Of a stretch of 64,000 nucleotides of DNA, positions 45,940-58,434 are shown piece by piece. The notes under the pieces were generated by a model, which was given only the letters and a program-made list of their open reading frames with translations, did not search any database and was not told the origin of the DNA. Position numbers and translations under genes: made by a program. The DNA is from Leptodactylus fallax (Eukaryota > Chordata > Amphibia > Anura > Leptodactylidae): NCBI GenBank assembly GCA_947044405.1, contig CAMRHE010000169.1, forward strand, positions 1,426,501-1,490,500. Direction: 5' to 3'. Each line of letters begins with the position of its first letter. The stretch's first letter is position 1.

Positions 45940-46690
45940 GTAAAGATACTCCTGCAAAGTAAGGATTAAATGCTCCTTTTGCTAAGCCAGATAAGGCTGT
46001 ATGGTTTTTGCAAACTGTAGAATTTAATTAGCTATATAAATGCCAGAATGACAAATAAGGTGCTATTGTCTTGATATCTCTCCAGGAATTGGTCTTTTAA
46101 AGTAAATTTGCTGTATTAATCACCTAAAAATATTTTTGATCGCTGAATTAATAGCTTCAGGCTGCACCAGGTACTCATTGGCATAGGTGATTGCCTCTTA
46201 ATTACTGTATGGACGCTTTCTATTCACTCTTATTAATTCATGTTTTCTGGCAAAATCCCAAAAGGCAGCCTTCCCCTATATCTCCTAATTACTTCTGTAA
46301 TTGAATTTGCCCACTTTTTCAAGCCTATTTTTCTAACCTGACTGTATGTATTCATTCTTTATTGTATCTGTCTTGTGTCGGTTTTCAGCAAGCAGAAAGT
46401 ACATTGATTCTTTCCCCGTTTCTCATTAATTTTCAAGAGCTTTGCTACATGTCTGTTTTTCTCAGCCTGTCAGTCCTATTGCTTAGACCAAAGAAGATGC
46501 TTATTATTTAAGGTTAGGTAAAATAGACTGAAGTTAATTAATTCATTAGTAACTCAGAGCCAATTACTACAGGTTCCCTTTACTTATGCACTTGTTAACA
46601 AGACACAAATGAGGAAAGGCCAATGACAAATGGACATCCTTCAGAAGGTGACCAAGCCCCGCATAGATAATGCACCTGTGAATTTATCTT
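45940..46690. promoter_or_regulatory. Candidate conserved non-coding (enhancer-like) stretch
   Basis: The stretch contains a dense series of TAAT/ATTA homeodomain-type cores: TTTAATTAGC (46023), ATTAATCACC, GAATTAATAGC, CTTAATTACTG, ATTAATTCATG, CTAATTACTTCTGTAATTG, CATTAATTTTC and TTAATTAATTCATTAG (46537). Single TTGTC/ACAA Sox-like sites lie between. It has no recognisable repeat, few simple-sequence runs and no open frame of note. This is the pattern of vertebrate developmental enhancers, but such motifs are frequent by chance in AT-rich DNA. No conservation data are available here. Confidence 0.25.
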
Positions 46691-46979
46691 ATGTGTATCT
46701 AAGATGCTAGCTTTTGTTCTATTCTGTTTCAGATACTGTATAGAACACAATTCTTTTTATTGTACATAATTATGAGTATAAGTATATGATCATTCCCACA
46801 TGATACATACTTAGCTGCTGGTCTCAAATAGAAGATAGCTATTCATTTATAGATATAGAGTCTTTTAATTCCCAATTAATTATTTAGATACATGAGCTTT
46901 ATATCACAGTACAGCAAACATATAAACATATTCACTATATGTAGTTACAATTATGTAAATAGATTGGTTATATATATAT

Positions 46980-47310
46980 ACTGACCAATCAGCTGTAACA
47001 TTATAACCACTTGCCCAATGTCGTATACTACACTGCTACAATGGTCCACACACAGCAAACTATGGATTACTCATAGCTGCCCACACACATAAGTCATACT
47101 TGGGTACACATGACCCTATTTTCAGTCCACCCATTTTTATTCCTTGGAACACTTTTTTAGTCAATGCTATGAACTCTCTACAAGACTGCCGTTTTGGAGA
47201 AGCTCTGACCCAGTTATCTAGCCACAAATTGCGCCCTTGTCAAAGTCACTCAGAATCTTCTGCTATCTACTTTTCCAGCTTCACAAATATTAACACAAGT
47301 CATATGAATT
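46980..47310 (-). pseudogene. Tc1-like element, family e, internally deleted (minus strand)
   Basis: Left end ATACTGACCAATCAGCTGTAACATTATAACC has the terminal-repeat text of family e (shown in parts: CCAATCAGC, TAACATTATAACCACTTGCC). Near 47204-47285 the minus strand matches the N-terminal transposase region: CTCTGACCCAGTTATCTAGC, CGCCCTTGTCAAAGTCACTC. About 1.1 kb between these parts is missing, so only the outer regions survive. The first copy of this family is at 16876-17512. No functional protein. Confidence 0.6.
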
Positions 47311-47529
47311 TTACTTGACAATACCGAATCTATAACATATTTGAAAGTTACAACTGAGAGGAAGACTTTAAGACCAATTTAGCCTGTTGTATATGTACAT
47401 CTTGTATGTGTGTGTGTGTGTAAAAGGCTCATGAGCACAACTATTTTGGGGATGTTCATGCATTGGAGCCATAAATGCATAAATCTACAGTGGCATACAG
47501 AAAATTTTTCAAGCATTCATAAAAAGCCT

Positions 47530-47970
47530 ATATTGTACCTAGACATGTCGGCAGCAAGTAAGCACTGTTTGCCTTACAGTTCTGACCAAGGACAACATCT
47601 GCATGGAGTTCTTATTTTTTTTCCCAATTTACATAGGGTTCGTCCTGCTACTTTGGTTCTCTCTCAAACTACAAAGACATATTAAAGAAAATTTAGATTG
47701 TGATGTGTACTTGAGACAGTAAGTAATGATAACATCTGTAAAGCACTGTGAAATATAGACAGAAATAGAAATATAGAAAAAAGGGGGGCAGTCACCAACT
47801 TGTTTCATAAAAAATTCATGCTTTATTTCATAGTCCAGGTAAAAGGTAGCATTAAGAGGGAGTAGCAGTAGAGCGTTAAGGCAGTGGCCGTTTCACATTA
47901 TACAGCGCTTCTGGCCTCCATCATCCACATATGTTGGCACTATACAAGCAAGAAAAGTAAATAAATGATA
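47530..47970 (+). mobile_element. tRNA-derived SINE (V-SINE type), interrupted
   Basis: After a worn tRNA-like head (AGTAAGCACTGTTTGCCTTA), the conserved body ACAACATCTGCATGGAGTTC and CAAACTACAAAGACATATTA is clear, as in the V-SINE superfamily that includes fish DANA. The 3' part GATAACATCTGTAAAGCAC, then TGTGAAATA, breaks off at about 47758 and resumes at about 47930 with ATGTTGGCACTATACAAGCA. The 170 bases between are foreign sequence. Confidence 0.6.
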
Positions 47971-48082
47971 GACTGGATAGCATTCAACAAGGAACTATGT
48001 GGTCTACAATCCAATTCCAAATTGCTCTCTGTATTATTATAAATGCATATGTGTGCATGACGCCTAAATAACCACCGCAATA

Positions 48083-48085
<3 letters not shown>

Positions 48086-48121
<36 letters not shown>
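48086..48121. repeat. (TA)n microsatellite
   Basis: About 18 TA units. Confidence 0.95.
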
Positions 48122-48123
<2 letters not shown>

Positions 48124-48531
48124 CTCTCTCTTGTCTTATTAGAGAGGATTTACACGCACTAATTCTTCTCTAAATCTGACAGATTATGACTTTTTGGTGC
48201 AAACAGGGCAAAATCCGCCCCATTGATCAGAAAAGCTATATGTTATCTTTACCTGATGTGAGAATGTGAATCAATGACAATGCCTTTGTGGGTACTATTA
48301 GTTTTTCCTTTCTCTCTTTTTGCTACCATGGGAACAAGTTTACTCTAAAAATCATTCCCATTATAGTAAAATACTTTCACATGTAAATGCAGAATTGAGA
48401 CAAACGTTCTGATAATGAATTATCGGAATACAGTACATGATATCTGATCATGGTGCATATTTCTCTATTTTTAATAACACATTTAGTAGCACTTTGTCTT
48501 ATGAAGTCTTTTGTAGATATGCAGATCTTAC

Positions 48532-48760
48532 CAAATGTCTCAGCACATATTATCAGTGTTTGCTGCTGGGGTTCTGGGTTCAAATTTGACCAGAGGCAAC
48601 ATCTGCATGAAGTGTAGATGTTCTCCCTATATCTACATGTTATTTTTCCAGGTGCTTTGTTTTCCATCCATTCACCAAGACAACCTGGTGAATTGGCCTC
48701 TTATAGAAGTGTTCCTACTATGTGTGTTATAGGAAAATTAAGGTGGCCATACAATTGAAT
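48532..48760 (+). mobile_element. tRNA-derived SINE (V-SINE type)
   Basis: The tRNA-like head ends with a B-box-like GGGTTCAAATTTGACC (about 48576) followed by the conserved body GGCAACATCTGCATGAAGTG and GATGTTCTCCC, then CCAGGTGCTTTGTTTTCC. The 3' tail is missing. The two short frames across it are by-products. Confidence 0.65.
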
Positions 48761-49014
48761 GTCCACCAATTTTGACAGGACCAAACAACCAGCTAAAGTG
48801 CATAGGGTCTCCCAGCCCAGCATATATTGGGGGAGGAAGAATTGGGCAGAGTTAGAGTTCAACTTTCAACATGCCTGATCATTTCATTTGTAAGAGAGAT
48901 AATCCACCACCAGAAGTACATGTCTTCAGTATATTCTCCATTCCCTATTGAAAACACATGCACAACTGGCCAAGCATATGTAGGAAGGGGTCAAGAAGAA
49001 TATACAGTGGGGAA

Positions 49015-50459
<1,445 letters not shown>

Positions 50460-50557
50460 TATGTTGGTTGAACCAGGCTTCGACTGACAGCTATCTAATG
50501 TCTATGGCCAGGCCTAAAATGTGAACTCACCTTGGTACAGGGGTTAATATAAGCGAT

Positions 50558-50736
50558 CAGAGGCGTAATCTGATGTGCCTGGTCTCCAGAGCAAAATCTG
50601 TAACAGGGCCTCCACTCACCATTTGATATCAATAGTACTGGTATCTTCTTATATTGTAGACAGGTCAATGGGTCCACTCAGACTCCAGGGCCCGGTAGCA
50701 ATTGCTGTCTCTGCACCCCCAACAGCTACACCCCTG
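50558..50736. mobile_element. Short hAT-like non-autonomous element, 179 bp
   Basis: The left end CAGAGGCGTAATCTG and the right end, whose inverse reads CAGGGGTGTAGCTG, are imperfect terminal repeats. The octamers TAAGCGAT (50550-50557) and TGAGTGAT (50737-50744) agree at six of eight positions, consistent with an aged 8-bp duplication. The end motif resembles that of the 25267 element. Confidence 0.6.
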
Positions 50737-50787
50737 TGAGTGATGGCAGTCTGCGTAGTTGATGTGAAATATGCTAACACTATATAT

Positions 50788-50915
50788 GAGTAAAGTATTA
50801 TTTATTTTTATTTTTTTATTTTATGCTTACTTGTATAGCGCCATCATATTCCGCAGCGCTTTAAAGACATCGTCAGTCACTGTCCTATATAGGGCTCACA
50901 ATCTACATAAAGTAA
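50788..50915 (-). repeat. 3' tail of a SINE/LINE-like repeat (reverse)
   Basis: On the minus strand it reads GTAGATTGTGAGCCCTATAT, then AAAGCGCTGCGGAATATGAT and GGCGCTATACAAGTAAG, followed by an A/T-rich end. The same tail is seen at 52605-52790, 54067-54135 and, on the plus strand, in the SINE at 47930. Confidence 0.6.
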
Positions 50916-50919
50916 GTTT

Positions 50920-52600
50920 ATACTGTTATAATGAAATAGTTAAACAGTAACTAACACCCTCCTGGGAATGTATAAGCAAATAACATTGACCTTATTTATA
51001 GAATCAACATTAGAACTATTTCTTTCAGCAAGTTTTGATAATACACATCCAGCACCATAAAGAGACTGCAGTCTACTGACAACCTTATATGCAAGCTAAG
51101 GAAAATGTCTTTTTTTAAACTTCTATATTATCTGCACGAAATGTATTCCCATAAAGGGAATGTTTGCGATAAGTTATGCAGAAATTGTTGTTATTAAGGC
51201 CATTGTCTAGTATGTTTTCATTGGTTAAGAAAAGGTGAACCCACTCTCTAAGAGCCAGATTTGGGAACCATGCCTTGTCTAGTGTAATACCAGATACTTT
51301 CAGTAGAGTCTCTGCACAATAGACACCATCAATCTTCTGCTTCTGTTGAATTCACCCAGAGTAAAAGCACTCATTTAGCAACCACACGTTTGGTACATTT
51401 AAATGGAAGATGAAGCATTAAATGGCAGTACTTAGTTTCATGTTATATTAAATACTAAGGATACATTTATATTTTAAGCATGAGCTGCCATGCAAATCAT
51501 TTTAGGATGAGTGAATTTAATATAGGATTATCAGCTGAAATATAGATGTCACATACCATTTATTAATGTAAACTGCCTATAACATTACAAATTAATAACC
51601 CTTGAAGTATTTTATCAGGCAAGTAGAACTAAATAGAGGGAAACTTCATACTGTGCTGAAGAGTGAGACAAATGACTTAAATTCAGCTCATTTATCATAC
51701 AACTATACTTTTAATGTCATCTACTTTAAAGCACAGTCTGACTTGTCGTGATTTCCCCAAAATGGGCAATTACTTCCATACGAGTTACCTAGATGTTGCT
51801 TTGGAAGGAAAATATGTCCACTTGTATCTTATGTGATATGAACATCTAACTATTATGATGCAATATGGTTGTTGCCATTGGCTTATTAGTGATCTAAATA
51901 TAAAAAGTTAATTCAGTTTTATCATGGGTAAATTTTTTGTACCCTAAAATCTACAAATCGCCCATTAATATAGCAGTCTATATTTATAAAAGCATGATAT
52001 AAACAAATTTGAGCAGCCTTTGTCAAATGACATTATCTGTTGAATTTATCATCGTTATAAATATGGATCAAAAGATTTGATAAGAGAACCTGTACAATGG
52101 CGCACGGAGTCCTTATAATTACAGTAGATGCTCCATGTGCCACCATTTGGCAACCTACTCTTTCCTAAAAGTAATATAATGCTCCAAAGATTAACTTAGT
52201 TATTGTAGCCAAAGTGTCCAATCTTTGATCAAATCACAGCTCTTGATTCCACATTGGCTTACTTTCATCTGATGGCTCCTTCATCAAGATAATGTTAGTA
52301 AAAGAAACTGCTTCCATGGCAGCCAAATTTTCCTTTAGGGTCTTGTCAGTGATATGAGACTTGTGTTTTTCCTATCTGACCAGACATTTTCTTGGTCTTC
52401 AAGATCTTGTCTTAACTTTCATGACATTTCCTATTAACTTATATTTCTAAACAGTGTTTTGGACGGTGGAAATTGTAAGCATGAAGTCTGCTCCTGCTTT
52501 GTGTCAAATTTTATTTTCCATTTTCTACTATACTACTGATTCATTCACCAAGTAAACTGTAAATGTGCATGAACATTTTCAGAAACATTTCATTTTATTG
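50920..52600. other. No recognised element
   Basis: About 1.7 kb, AT-rich and low in repeats. No coding similarity. Confidence 0.4.
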
Positions 52601-52604
52601 CAAA

Positions 52605-52790
52605 TAATAATAATACATTTTATTTATATAGCGCCAACATATTCCGCAGCACTGTACAACTTGTAGGGTTCAAGTACTGACAAAAAAGATACATTAAAAA
52701 GAAATAGTCAATTCACATACTGGGACTGAGGACCGTGCTCGCAAGAGCTTACAATCTATGAGGTAGAGGGGGTGACACAAGATGCAATAA
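52605..52790 (-). repeat. 3' tail of a SINE/LINE-like repeat (reverse)
   Basis: Minus-strand order: CTCATAGATTGTAAGCTCTT, GCGAGCACGGTCC, GTACAGTGCTGCGGAATATG, TTGGCGCTATATAAATAAAA and a (TAA)n end. It is a longer version of the tail at 50788. Confidence 0.6.
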
Positions 52791-53160
52791 CTTAAATTTG
52801 TAATTTAACAATGGATTTATATTTTTACATATTTGCACATTTTAACCTTACATCATTTGGGGATGAATTTTAATTTAACCTGTGTAAAAAAGTGAATTTT
52901 GCATTTCCATGATGTTGACTAAGTGTTCCTTAGGAAACCTAAGAAAGCAATTTTACTGAAATTTGAGAATTCCTTAACTGTTATTTTATACTAAAAGTTG
53001 AATTGAAATATAAATAATGTCAGCACAAAATGACAATCTGCACAATGTGCATGCATCAAACCTGCCAATATTTAAATATTATGCCACAAGACATAGTATC
53101 TGAGATTTTTCTACAGAGACACTCTAACTTAACATAATTTTGCCCCAAAACTACCATACA

Positions 53161-53860
53161 TACTATATGGACAAAAGTATTGGTTAACATCTCTCACTCA
53201 TTGAATTCAGGTGTCTCATTCAGTTCCATTGCCACAGATGTATAAAATTTTGCACCTAGCCATGCAGTCTGTCTTTACAAATGTTTGTGAAAAAATGGGT
53301 TGTTCAAAAGAACTCACTGAATTTCAGCATGATACTGTAATAGGATGCCACCGATGCAACAATGTAGTTCATGAAATTTCCTTCCTGATATTCAACCATC
53401 AACTGTGAGTGTTATTATTGATAGTGAAAACATTTAGGAATCACAGTAACTCAGCAACAAAGTGGAAGAACACTATGCTGAGGTGCATAGTGCATAAAAC
53501 TGTGAGTCAGGAGCTTCAAAGTATGGATTTGGTTGGGTAAGTTTGGTGTGTAAGAACTTGACTGGCACTTTAAGAGGCCTGACCTCAACCTAATTGAATG
53601 CCTTTGGAATGAATTACATTATAAGAGAGATTGCAAGTCAGGCCATCTTGTCTAACATCAACGTCTGACCTCACAAATGCTCTTCTAGATGAAAAATTCC
53701 CACTGACACACCCTAACATCTGTAGAAAGCCTTCCATGAACTGTTTTAGCTTCAAAGAGGGGGCAACTCCATGTTAATGCCTATGGATTTATATTGGGTT
53801 AACATAAAAGCTCTTGTAGATGTAATGTGTAGGTGTCACAATACTTTTGTCCATATAGTG
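53161..53860 (+). mobile_element. Tc1-like transposon, family d, decayed
   Basis: The ends TACTATATGGACAAAAGTAT and, inverted, CACTATATGGACAAAAGTAT are terminal repeats; TA follows the right end. At about 700 bp it has lost roughly half of a typical element. Both the N-terminal start and a piece of the C-terminus of the transposase are recognisable. Confidence 0.8.
53295..53770 (+). pseudogene. Tc1-like transposase remnant, family d
   Basis: Starts MGCSKELTEFQHDTVIGCHR at 53295, the N-terminal helix-turn-helix entry of this family, and meets a stop in NHQL at 53406. Near 53581 a worn DLNLIECLWNEL keeps the Glu of the catalytic triad (53596-53598). The regions holding both catalytic Asp residues are deleted or unreadable. 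The gene is inactive. Confidence 0.8.
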
Positions 53861-53869
53861 TATTTTTAT

Positions 53870-53975
53870 ACTTTTCAAATTGTCCAACAAAATAGTGATC
53901 ATAACAGTAGTATCATAGGTGGTACCATGAAAGATGAGCATAGGAAAAGTTATATTTGCAGCTCTACTTTTTGTG
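53870..53975 (+). repeat. Dispersed repeat (family M), copy 1
   Basis: ATTGTCCAACAAAATAGTGA, ATCATAGGTGGTACCATGAA and TTATATTTGCAGCTCTAC recur, with differences, in the same order at 56405-56512. It lies immediately beside the family d Tc1 element. The class is unknown. Confidence 0.5.
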
Positions 53976-54066
53976 TCACACCTTCTACCTCATAGATAAG
54001 ACTTAATTCCTATTGTGCAAATTGATTCAATACCCTGTAATGTTTCCTTTTTTGTTTACATGAACC

Positions 54067-54135
54067 CTATGATTTATAAAGTGCTGCAGAATATGTTGGA
54101 GCGATATAAGTAAAAATGTATTATTATCACAAGAG
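54067..54135 (+). repeat. 3' tail of a SINE/LINE-like repeat
   Basis: Reads AAAGTGCTGCAGAATATGTT, GGAGCGATATAAGTAAAAAT, then TTATTATC; the plus-strand form of the tail at 50788 and 52605. Confidence 0.6.
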
Positions 54136-54139
54136 ATGC

Positions 54140-54760
54140 AGTTATACGTATATAATTAGTATACTATTCCGTACCATATACTGGGAACCTGGAAAAAAAT
54201 TCAGAATGTGGTGGAATTGGAGAAAAACTGTATTTGCACTTTCTTATGGGTTTTGTTTTTACAGGGTTCACTGTGCATCCAAAATGACATGTCACCTGTA
54301 TTCTATGGGTCTATAAAATTTCACAGACGTCAAATGTATGTTTTTTTTTACATTTTAACCACTTTAAAAAAAATCCAAAATTTTGCAAAAAAAAAAAAAA
54401 AGTCTTAGAGTCGCCATATTCAATGCTAATGCAATTGCATTGTAAAATCCCTATGCTTCTACTACACGCTACATAGAGCAGCCTGCAATAGAAGTATTTG
54501 AATGAGAAGCCCGGGAGTCTTCAATAGGCTTTTGACTGTCATAGAAAGGGATTGCGGCCCCCGGATCTTGTTCTAGGAAAAAGTGATCTAGAGGATAATG
54601 GTGTCGCTCATGCGCCACCAAAAAATAGTGCCTTGGTAAGCTTTGACCAAAGCGCCAGAAACATAAATGGCTGTGATCAGGAAAGGGATGTCAGGAAAGG
54701 GTTAATGAACAGTTTATTTGCTACTTGTCCCATACGTGTATTGGTACATGACACGCATTT
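54140..54760 (+). repeat. Dispersed repeat family F, copy 3
   Basis: Contains TTCCGTACCATATACTGGG, CATCCAAAATGACATGTCAC and CTGTATTCTATGGGTC in the same order as the copy at 60280-60420, then an A-rich run and palindromes around TGCAATTGCATTG. Non-coding. Confidence 0.5.
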
Positions 54761-54764
54761 TTAG

Positions 54765-55312
54765 GAAACCAAGCTTTGTCTGCCCTTGCTTTCCAAATTT
54801 AATGTGTGGGAATGTGTCGCTAGAAAATGGCTTTTTTTTTTAAATCAAATTTTATATTGAACATATTTTTAAAGAATTTTTGGTGAGGTTTTTAAAAATT
54901 TTCAACTATTATTATTTTAATATCTATCATTAAAAATAAATCATAAAAATCCTGCACTCTGACTCTAAGCCAAATAATATGCTGAAACTTCCTGTATTCT
55001 GTAGGAGAGTTTTTTCTACAGCAACCTCACTTGTCAGCACACTACTGATCACAACTACCATATATATGTTGATAACACACAGAATCCATCAGTTACAATA
55101 AGTGATTTCACACCTTATCTACGCAATGATCTCTGCAGAGCATGCCTAAAAATGTATCCTATACAAGTCAATAGGGTCTGTTCTATGGCCCATGGTCCAT
55201 CTCCAGGAGAAAGGAAGTCACAAATTATTTTAGTAACAAGAATTGTAAGTGCAAGATTTTTAGGATTTTTAAAAATATGGATAATAACATGAAACAACAT
55301 CACCAAGAATTC
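54765..55312. other. No recognised element
   Basis: AT-rich DNA, no repeat ends or coding similarity. Confidence 0.4.
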
Positions 55313-55317
55313 TTTAA

Positions 55318-55682
55318 GGCTAAGGCCCCATGTAGCACAATGCAGCAAAAAAAGGCAGTGGAAAAAAATACAGCGGAAATGCTTCACATTTTTTCTGCAG
55401 CATTTTTCATTGAGCTTTCGCTTTTTCGAGTTTTTCTCTGCAGAATTTCTGCCCTTATTATACCTATAGGGAAAACACCAGAGTTTCTGCAGGTATAATT
55501 GACATGCTGTGATTTTTTTCAAAAACGCGGAGGTTTTGAAACCATAACTTTTCCGCTGCAGATTTTTTTCCTGTGTGGATGGGATTCTGCATTTTTTTTC
55601 TGTGTGGATGGGATTAGCCAGAATCCCATTCACTTTGGAGGTACTGTAAAACACTACGTTTTCACAACGTGGGGCTTCAGCC
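55318..55682 (+). mobile_element. Foldback family B, full-length reference copy (365 bp)
   Basis: Flanked by TAA on both sides (55315-55317 and 55683-55685). Ends GGCTAAGGCCCCATGTAGC and ACAACGTGGGGCTTCAGCC. The centre has CCCTTATTATACCTATAGGG; GTGTGGATGGGATT occurs twice (about 55573 and 55603), a small internal duplication. The terminal repeats and 3-bp TAA duplication suggest a PIF/Harbinger-type non-autonomous element. The minus-strand frame across it (55115-55654) is repeat sequence. Confidence 0.7.
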
Positions 55683-55689
55683 TAAAAAT

Positions 55690-56400
55690 ATTTTTAATAT
55701 AAACATGAATTAAACAATAATCCATTCCCTGGTGACACTTTCCCTTTAAAGACTAATACTGAGAAATGCCACATTTTGCACCTTTTCAAATTGTAGTAGT
55801 CCAGTAGCTATTGTGGAGTTAAGCTGATTGCACAATAGATGTATTTCGACTAAATTTTAGCAAGATCACGCAACCGCCCAATACGTACGGTTGCCTTCTG
55901 ACTCTCTCGACTGTACATATGTATGGGGGGGACTGGAAAGAGTAGAGCAGAGTTCAATCCATAGATACCTTGTGTATGGCAAGGGAAGATAACACATGGT
56001 TGACCACAGTCTCAGGTATTTTTCCTCTTCATAGGTTTTCTAAAATCTAAGCATAGGTCACTCCAATAATATCCGAAACTCAAATATACAAGTGATAGTA
56101 ACATTACAGCCTAGGGTGGGCTTACAAAAGAATGTTTGTACAATCTATTTCACTTGACCACATTTATTGATAACCACTGTATTGAAATGACCTGTAGCAT
56201 TTTTTTTGCAATAGATGATCATTGCTGATATCATGACTTACAAGTAAGTTAATGTGACATGTTAAAAATTGTGATGATCTCCTGGTGTCAGGAGGAGATG
56301 TGTATTTTAGTCCTCAGCATAGAAATGAATGACCTCCCTATATCATACTCTGATCAATGTCAAAAAGGGATTGTTCACATCATGTCAAAAGTGTGTAAGT
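55690..56400. other. No recognised element
   Basis: AT-rich DNA without repeat ends or coding similarity. Confidence 0.4.
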
Positions 56401-56404
56401 ATGC

Positions 56405-56515
56405 AAACACCGATTGTCCAACCAAACACAGTCATCATAACAATCATATCCGAGGTGGTATCATGGCTATGAAAGATCAGCATAGTAAACATTACATTTG
56501 CAGCTTTACAACAGA
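56405..56515 (+). repeat. Dispersed repeat (family M), copy 2
   Basis: ATTGTCCAACCAAACACAGT, CCGAGGTGGTATCATGGC and TTACATTTGCAGCTTTAC match copy 1 at 53870. Same orientation, 2.5 kb apart. Confidence 0.5.
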
Positions 56516-56519
56516 TTAC

Positions 56520-57690
56520 ATTTATGTAAGTGACATGCTATCCCTCTTTATGTACTAATGAACAGTGGAAAAAAACTATCAAGCCAATGGAAAAAGTAAT
56601 GTCACTATCTGTATTCATTTGATGGGGTTCCCCTTCAAATACTGTCCCGTGTTACTTACAACTCTTTCAGTCAGTTTTTGTCACTGATAAACTCTGACAT
56701 TGCATTGTCCTCTTGTCACCGGACATTATGCCCTCAGTTCAGCAAATATTTTTTTCTCCTTCTGTCCAAAGCATCTTACAGACATTCTCTTCTTCTATTG
56801 ATTTGTTTTCTCCTTCCCCTTTCTCCTTCCATTGTTTTCTTATCATAGCTGCAGGTTATTACGTAGGAAGTATTGATGGGAGTGGATGGTCTGGGTCGAT
56901 GGAGAGCTAATGCATCCCTAATCCTACCATTGTTACAGAGTTATGCTTTACTGTGGTCCCTGATGGGGAAAAGGTGCAGAGCTGTTGATCTGAGTTTCAT
57001 TTGTCACAAACCAATCCATCAATCAACCCCCAGCATGTCTGAATTGTGAATGACATGTGGGTCTCGGCTGAAAAAATTCGATAACGCTGTTTTGTCAGAT
57101 TGCTCACTTTCCTTTTTTGATAAGAAAATACATTGGCCAGAAATAGATAAGCAGAGAGCTAGTAAAGATTTGAAGAGAGACGGAGACATATATGACAGTA
57201 GAGGTTATAGATTTCCACTATTAATACTACTTTTGGTCAAATAAGATTCTTTCAATCCTAGTCATATAACCTACTGTACCTGTCATTTCAATTACTTGTA
57301 ATTGTAGAGTTTTAAAACCAATTATACACTGGAGAAGACTATTTCATGAAGCCTTGGAAATTTCCCAATATATTGATTTACCTGTGAGTCTCCCTGAGGA
57401 ACTATCAGCTTCACTTATGAACATGCCACTGTGTCTCTTTACATCTTTACAAGAGGCCTCCTACAGCTCTGTTCTTCTCCATAATGGAATTATCAATATA
57501 TCACACAGCATTACATGATAGTGACAAGAATTTTTTTCTGGTATATTGGATGGTTAATTTTGGTATAATCCCCTGTTGTGGATTAAAAATCAATATATGA
57601 GTTTATTCTTTATTTACTATTTTTTATAGAATACATGACTTTGAACCTCCCTCTCAATGTAGACTGCAGCTCTACCATAAACTCAGATTA
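56520..57690. other. No recognised element
   Basis: Moderately AT-rich. No repeat ends. The frame at 57050-57244 has no recognisable domain. Confidence 0.4.
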
Positions 57691-57699
57691 ATACTGTTT

Positions 57700-58430
57700 T
57701 TTTTTCTATTAATTTTCCTGTACTTTTTAACCAGTATCATAGAATTGTGGTTTATTATCAAATTTCATACAATTACTAAAGAGCAATTTTTACTATTTTT
57801 TGTCTCTGCCAATTTAATGGTGCTACACTGTCACTTGTCAAAGGGTTAACCATTCAGAACAATCATTTGCCAGCCCGAAGTTGATCTGCAGTACAGGGAT
57901 GTTTATCATGTAACAGATTACATAGAGCAAGCTACCGGAAATTAAAAAAAAAAAAATCTCAACAAATTGTTAGACAAGAGCAAACACGCTTTATTCCTGA
58001 AGGCGGCCCATAAAATAAATATATTCTCGGCTTTTGTTATGGTAAAACATATCTTCATTTTTTTTAAATAACTCCAATTACTTCCGACTGGAAATATTTC
58101 TATGTCTCGTTTTAATAGAGATTTCCGAAGTTATAATTACGGTGCAAAATTTGGTATCTCTGTGCCATTATTCCAGTCATTGAATTGCACACTTTAATAT
58201 GTTATGAAAAAAATACAGCCTTTAGGATATGTACAATTTTCTTTTCATTTCTTCTTTCAAGTTAGCAGCATGCAGAAAGATATGTTTAAACATTAAATCG
58301 CTCCATAGGTATGTTGTCTATGATTTCAGAAAAATGATTCTTCCCTGCCACAAAAAGAAGGAAAAAACATGTTGTTGTACTCTTTCTAGTAAACAGTTTG
58401 CTCCATTTGAGAATGCATTCAGATGACCTG
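57700..58430. promoter_or_regulatory. Second candidate conserved non-coding stretch
   Basis: No recognisable repeat, mixed composition and motif-rich text: GCCAATTTAATGG (57808), TCTCGTTTTAATAGAG, TTATAATTACGGTGC (58131), CCATTATTCC and AATTGCACACTTTAA. The style resembles vertebrate conserved non-coding DNA. This is an impression only, weaker than for 45940-46690. Confidence 0.2.
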
Positions 58431-58434
58431 GAAC

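Noticed and set aside
55115..55654. 179-residue open frame on the minus strand
   Set aside because: It coincides with the full-length foldback family B copy; the same frame fragments recur at other family B copies. It is repeat read-through.
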